Notes under the pieces: generated by a model
What the model was told of the DNA's origin: nothing
Seen by the model: the letters and a program-made list of their open reading frames with translations, nothing else
The model's database searches: none
NCBI RefSeq assembly: GCF_004923315.1
Contig: NZ_CP039648.1
Coordinates: 538,501-602,500 of the forward strand
DNA: 64,000 nt
Direction: 5' to 3'
DNA from: Azospirillum sp. TSA2s
GTDB lineage: Bacteria; Pseudomonadota; Alphaproteobacteria; Azospirillales; Azospirillaceae
Shown: in pieces, positions 62,794-64,000 of the stretch
How the letters are laid out: each line of letters begins with the position of its first letter
How positions within the stretch are numbered: the first letter of the stretch is position 1
Program-made: the position numbers and the translations under genes

Positions 62794-64000
62794 CGGATCG
62801 GATCGCGGTGATCGGCGGCGGCCTTGGCGGGCTGGCGGCGGCGGTGGTGCTGGCGGCGCGCGGGCACACGGTGACCCTGCTGGAGAAGAACGGCTGGGTC
62901 GGCGGCAAGGCGGCGGTGCTGGAGGACGCCGGCTTCCGCTTCGACATGGGGCCGACCATCCTGACGGTGCCGCGAGTCCTGCGCCGCATCATGGAAGAAG
63001 CCGGCTGCGACCTCGATCGGGAGTTGGATCTGGTCAGGCTGGAGCCGCAATGGCGCTGCTTCTTCGACGACGGCACGGTGCTGGACCTGTCGGAGAATGT
63101 CGGGACCATGGCGGCCGAACTGGACCGGCTGGCGCCCGGCCGTGGGGCGGGGGAGGGCTATCGCCGCTTCCAGGCGATGTCGGAACGGCTGCACGGCATC
63201 TCCGAACGCTTCTTCTTCTGGAAGTCGGTGGAGGATCTGGGCGATACGCTGAACTTCCGCAACAGCTTCAACGCCAGCACATTGTCCGACGTGCTGGCGC
63301 TCCGCATGGGCAGCACGGTGGCCGGCACCATCCGCAACCATGTGCCGGACGCGCGGGCGGCGCAGATGCTGGACCATTTCACCCAGTATGTCGGCTCCTC
63401 CCCCTACGGCTCGCCGGCGGTGCTGTGCGCCATCGCCCATATGCAGACCAATGACGGAGTCTGGTACCCGATGGGCGGCACCCGTGCCGTGCCGGCGGCG
63501 CTGGAACGGGTGGCGCGGCGGCTGGGCGTCGACATCCGCACCAACACCGGCGTCAGCCGCCTGCAGGTGGAGCGCGGGCGCGTCGTCGCGGTCGAAACCG
63601 ACGGAGGCGAGCGCATTCCGGTTTCGGCCGCGGTGTCGAACATGGATTCCGTCCGGACCTATCAGGAACTGGTGGGCGGGCAGCCGGCAAAGCGATTCTC
63701 CAAACGCCGCAGCTACGAGCCGGCCTGTTCCGGCGTGGTGTTCTATCTGGGGCTTGACCGTGCGTACGATCACCTGCTGCACCACGACTTCGTCTTCTCC
63801 CGTGATCCGGAGGAGGAATTCGACTGGATCTATCGTCAGGGGGAGCCGGCGCCCGACCCGACCTGCTACATCGCCGCGCCCGCCCGCACCGAACCGGGCG
63901 TCGCGCCAAAGGGTGGAGAGGCGCTGTATGTGCTGGTCCACACCCCCTATCTGCGCGAGCGCCATGATTGGAGCCGCATGCTGCCGGCCTATCGCCGGGT
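62790..64000 (+). CDS. CrtI-family carotenoid desaturase/oxidase (2), cut by window end
   Basis: Second FAD-dependent enzyme of the phytoene desaturase family; 403 residues are visible and the frame is still open at the window edge (about 500 expected). The N terminus is RIAVIGGGLGGLAAAVVLAA, then LLEKNGWVGGKAAVLEDAGF with RFDMGPTILTVP. The block HFTQYVGSSPYGSPAVLCAI and WYPMGGTRAVPAALERVARR are typical of the CrtI/CrtN type. The ATG overlaps the upstream stop (ATGA) and has AGGGGG in front. Two adjacent, divergent paralogues plus an aldehyde dehydrogenase suggest sequential desaturation and terminal oxidation of a carotenoid. Confidence 0.9.
   Translation, partial: MTDRIAVIGGGLGGLAAAVVLAARGHTVTLLEKNGWVGGKAAVLEDAGFRFDMGPTILTVPRVLRRIMEEAGCDLDRELDLVRLEPQWRCFFDDGTVLDLSENVGTMAAELDRLAPGRGAGEGYRRFQAMSERLHGISERFFFWKSVEDLGDTLNFRNSFNASTLSDVLALRMGSTVAGTIRNHVPDARAAQMLDHFTQYVGSSPYGSPAVLCAIAHMQTNDGVWYPMGGTRAVPAALERVARRLGVDIRTNTGVSRLQVERGRVVAVETDGGERIPVSAAVSNMDSVRTYQELVGGQPAKRFSKRRSYEPACSGVVFYLGLDRAYDHLLHHDFVFSRDPEEEFDWIYRQGEPAPDPTCYIAAPARTEPGVAPKGGEALYVLVHTPYLRERHDWSRMLPAYRR

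Overview
The window is GC-rich, densely coded DNA with the short gaps and ATGA/GTGA stop-start overlaps of an alphaproteobacterium. Gene content (fructose PTS of the FruB-FruK-FruA type, an imelysin iron locus, a glutathione-dependent formaldehyde pathway, a large exopolysaccharide locus, many PAS/GGDEF/MCP sensors, squalene/phytoene-desaturase-like genes) fits Azospirillum or a close relative in Rhodospirillales. That assignment is an inference from gene content, not a database match. No rRNA, tRNA, CRISPR array or transposase was seen.

Layout. 0-4.2 kb: a formate/nitrite transporter (cut by the window edge), a PAS-PAS-GGDEF-EAL cyclic-di-GMP enzyme and a LuxR-type regulator with a degenerate receiver. 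4.9-25 kb: an exopolysaccharide locus. Ten minus-strand genes run from a Wzx-like flippase (24.9 kb) down to a beta-helix protein (9.3 kb), mostly with overlapping ends. They include a Wzc-like copolymerase/kinase, a Wzy-like polymerase with a His-rich N terminus, several GT4 and GT2 glycosyltransferases, a GT4-methyltransferase fusion and a large unrecognised protein. A convergent GT4 gene and a secreted-type protein with two CBM60-like modules lie beside it. 25.5-32.2 kb: a LacI-family regulator divergent from fruB-fruK-fruA, with two LacI-type operators between them and a strong terminator after fruA.

33.0-38.5 kb holds the most interesting system: a compact RiPP cluster. It encodes a GNAT-type acyltransferase, a 103-residue precursor with a nitrile-hydratase-like (NHLP) leader ending in Gly-Gly and a 19-residue Lys-rich core, a C39 peptidase-ABC exporter and a second ABC half-transporter. 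The two ATPases are degenerate in complementary ways, so the pair should form one canonical and one dead ATP site. The layout suggests an acylated (lipo)peptide, like the GNAT-modified NHLP peptides known as selidamides.

38.5-41.6 kb: a LysR regulator divergent from S-(hydroxymethyl)glutathione dehydrogenase and S-formylglutathione hydrolase. 41.7-48.4 kb: an iron-uptake operon (imelysin, multicopper oxidase, di-heme oxidoreductase, second imelysin, DUF1513) behind Fur-like boxes; a palindromic repeat has been captured in frame in the di-heme gene. 48.5-55.7 kb: a Cys/Met-metabolism PLP enzyme, a hybrid histidine kinase, an AbrB-family membrane protein, a globin-type chemoreceptor that lacks the haem-binding His, and a TetR regulator. 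55.9-59.2 kb: acyl-CoA synthetase and acyl-CoA dehydrogenase. 59.2-64 kb: a DUF4126 membrane protein, then an aldehyde dehydrogenase divergent from two overlapping CrtI-family desaturase genes, suggesting carotenoid (possibly C30) synthesis.
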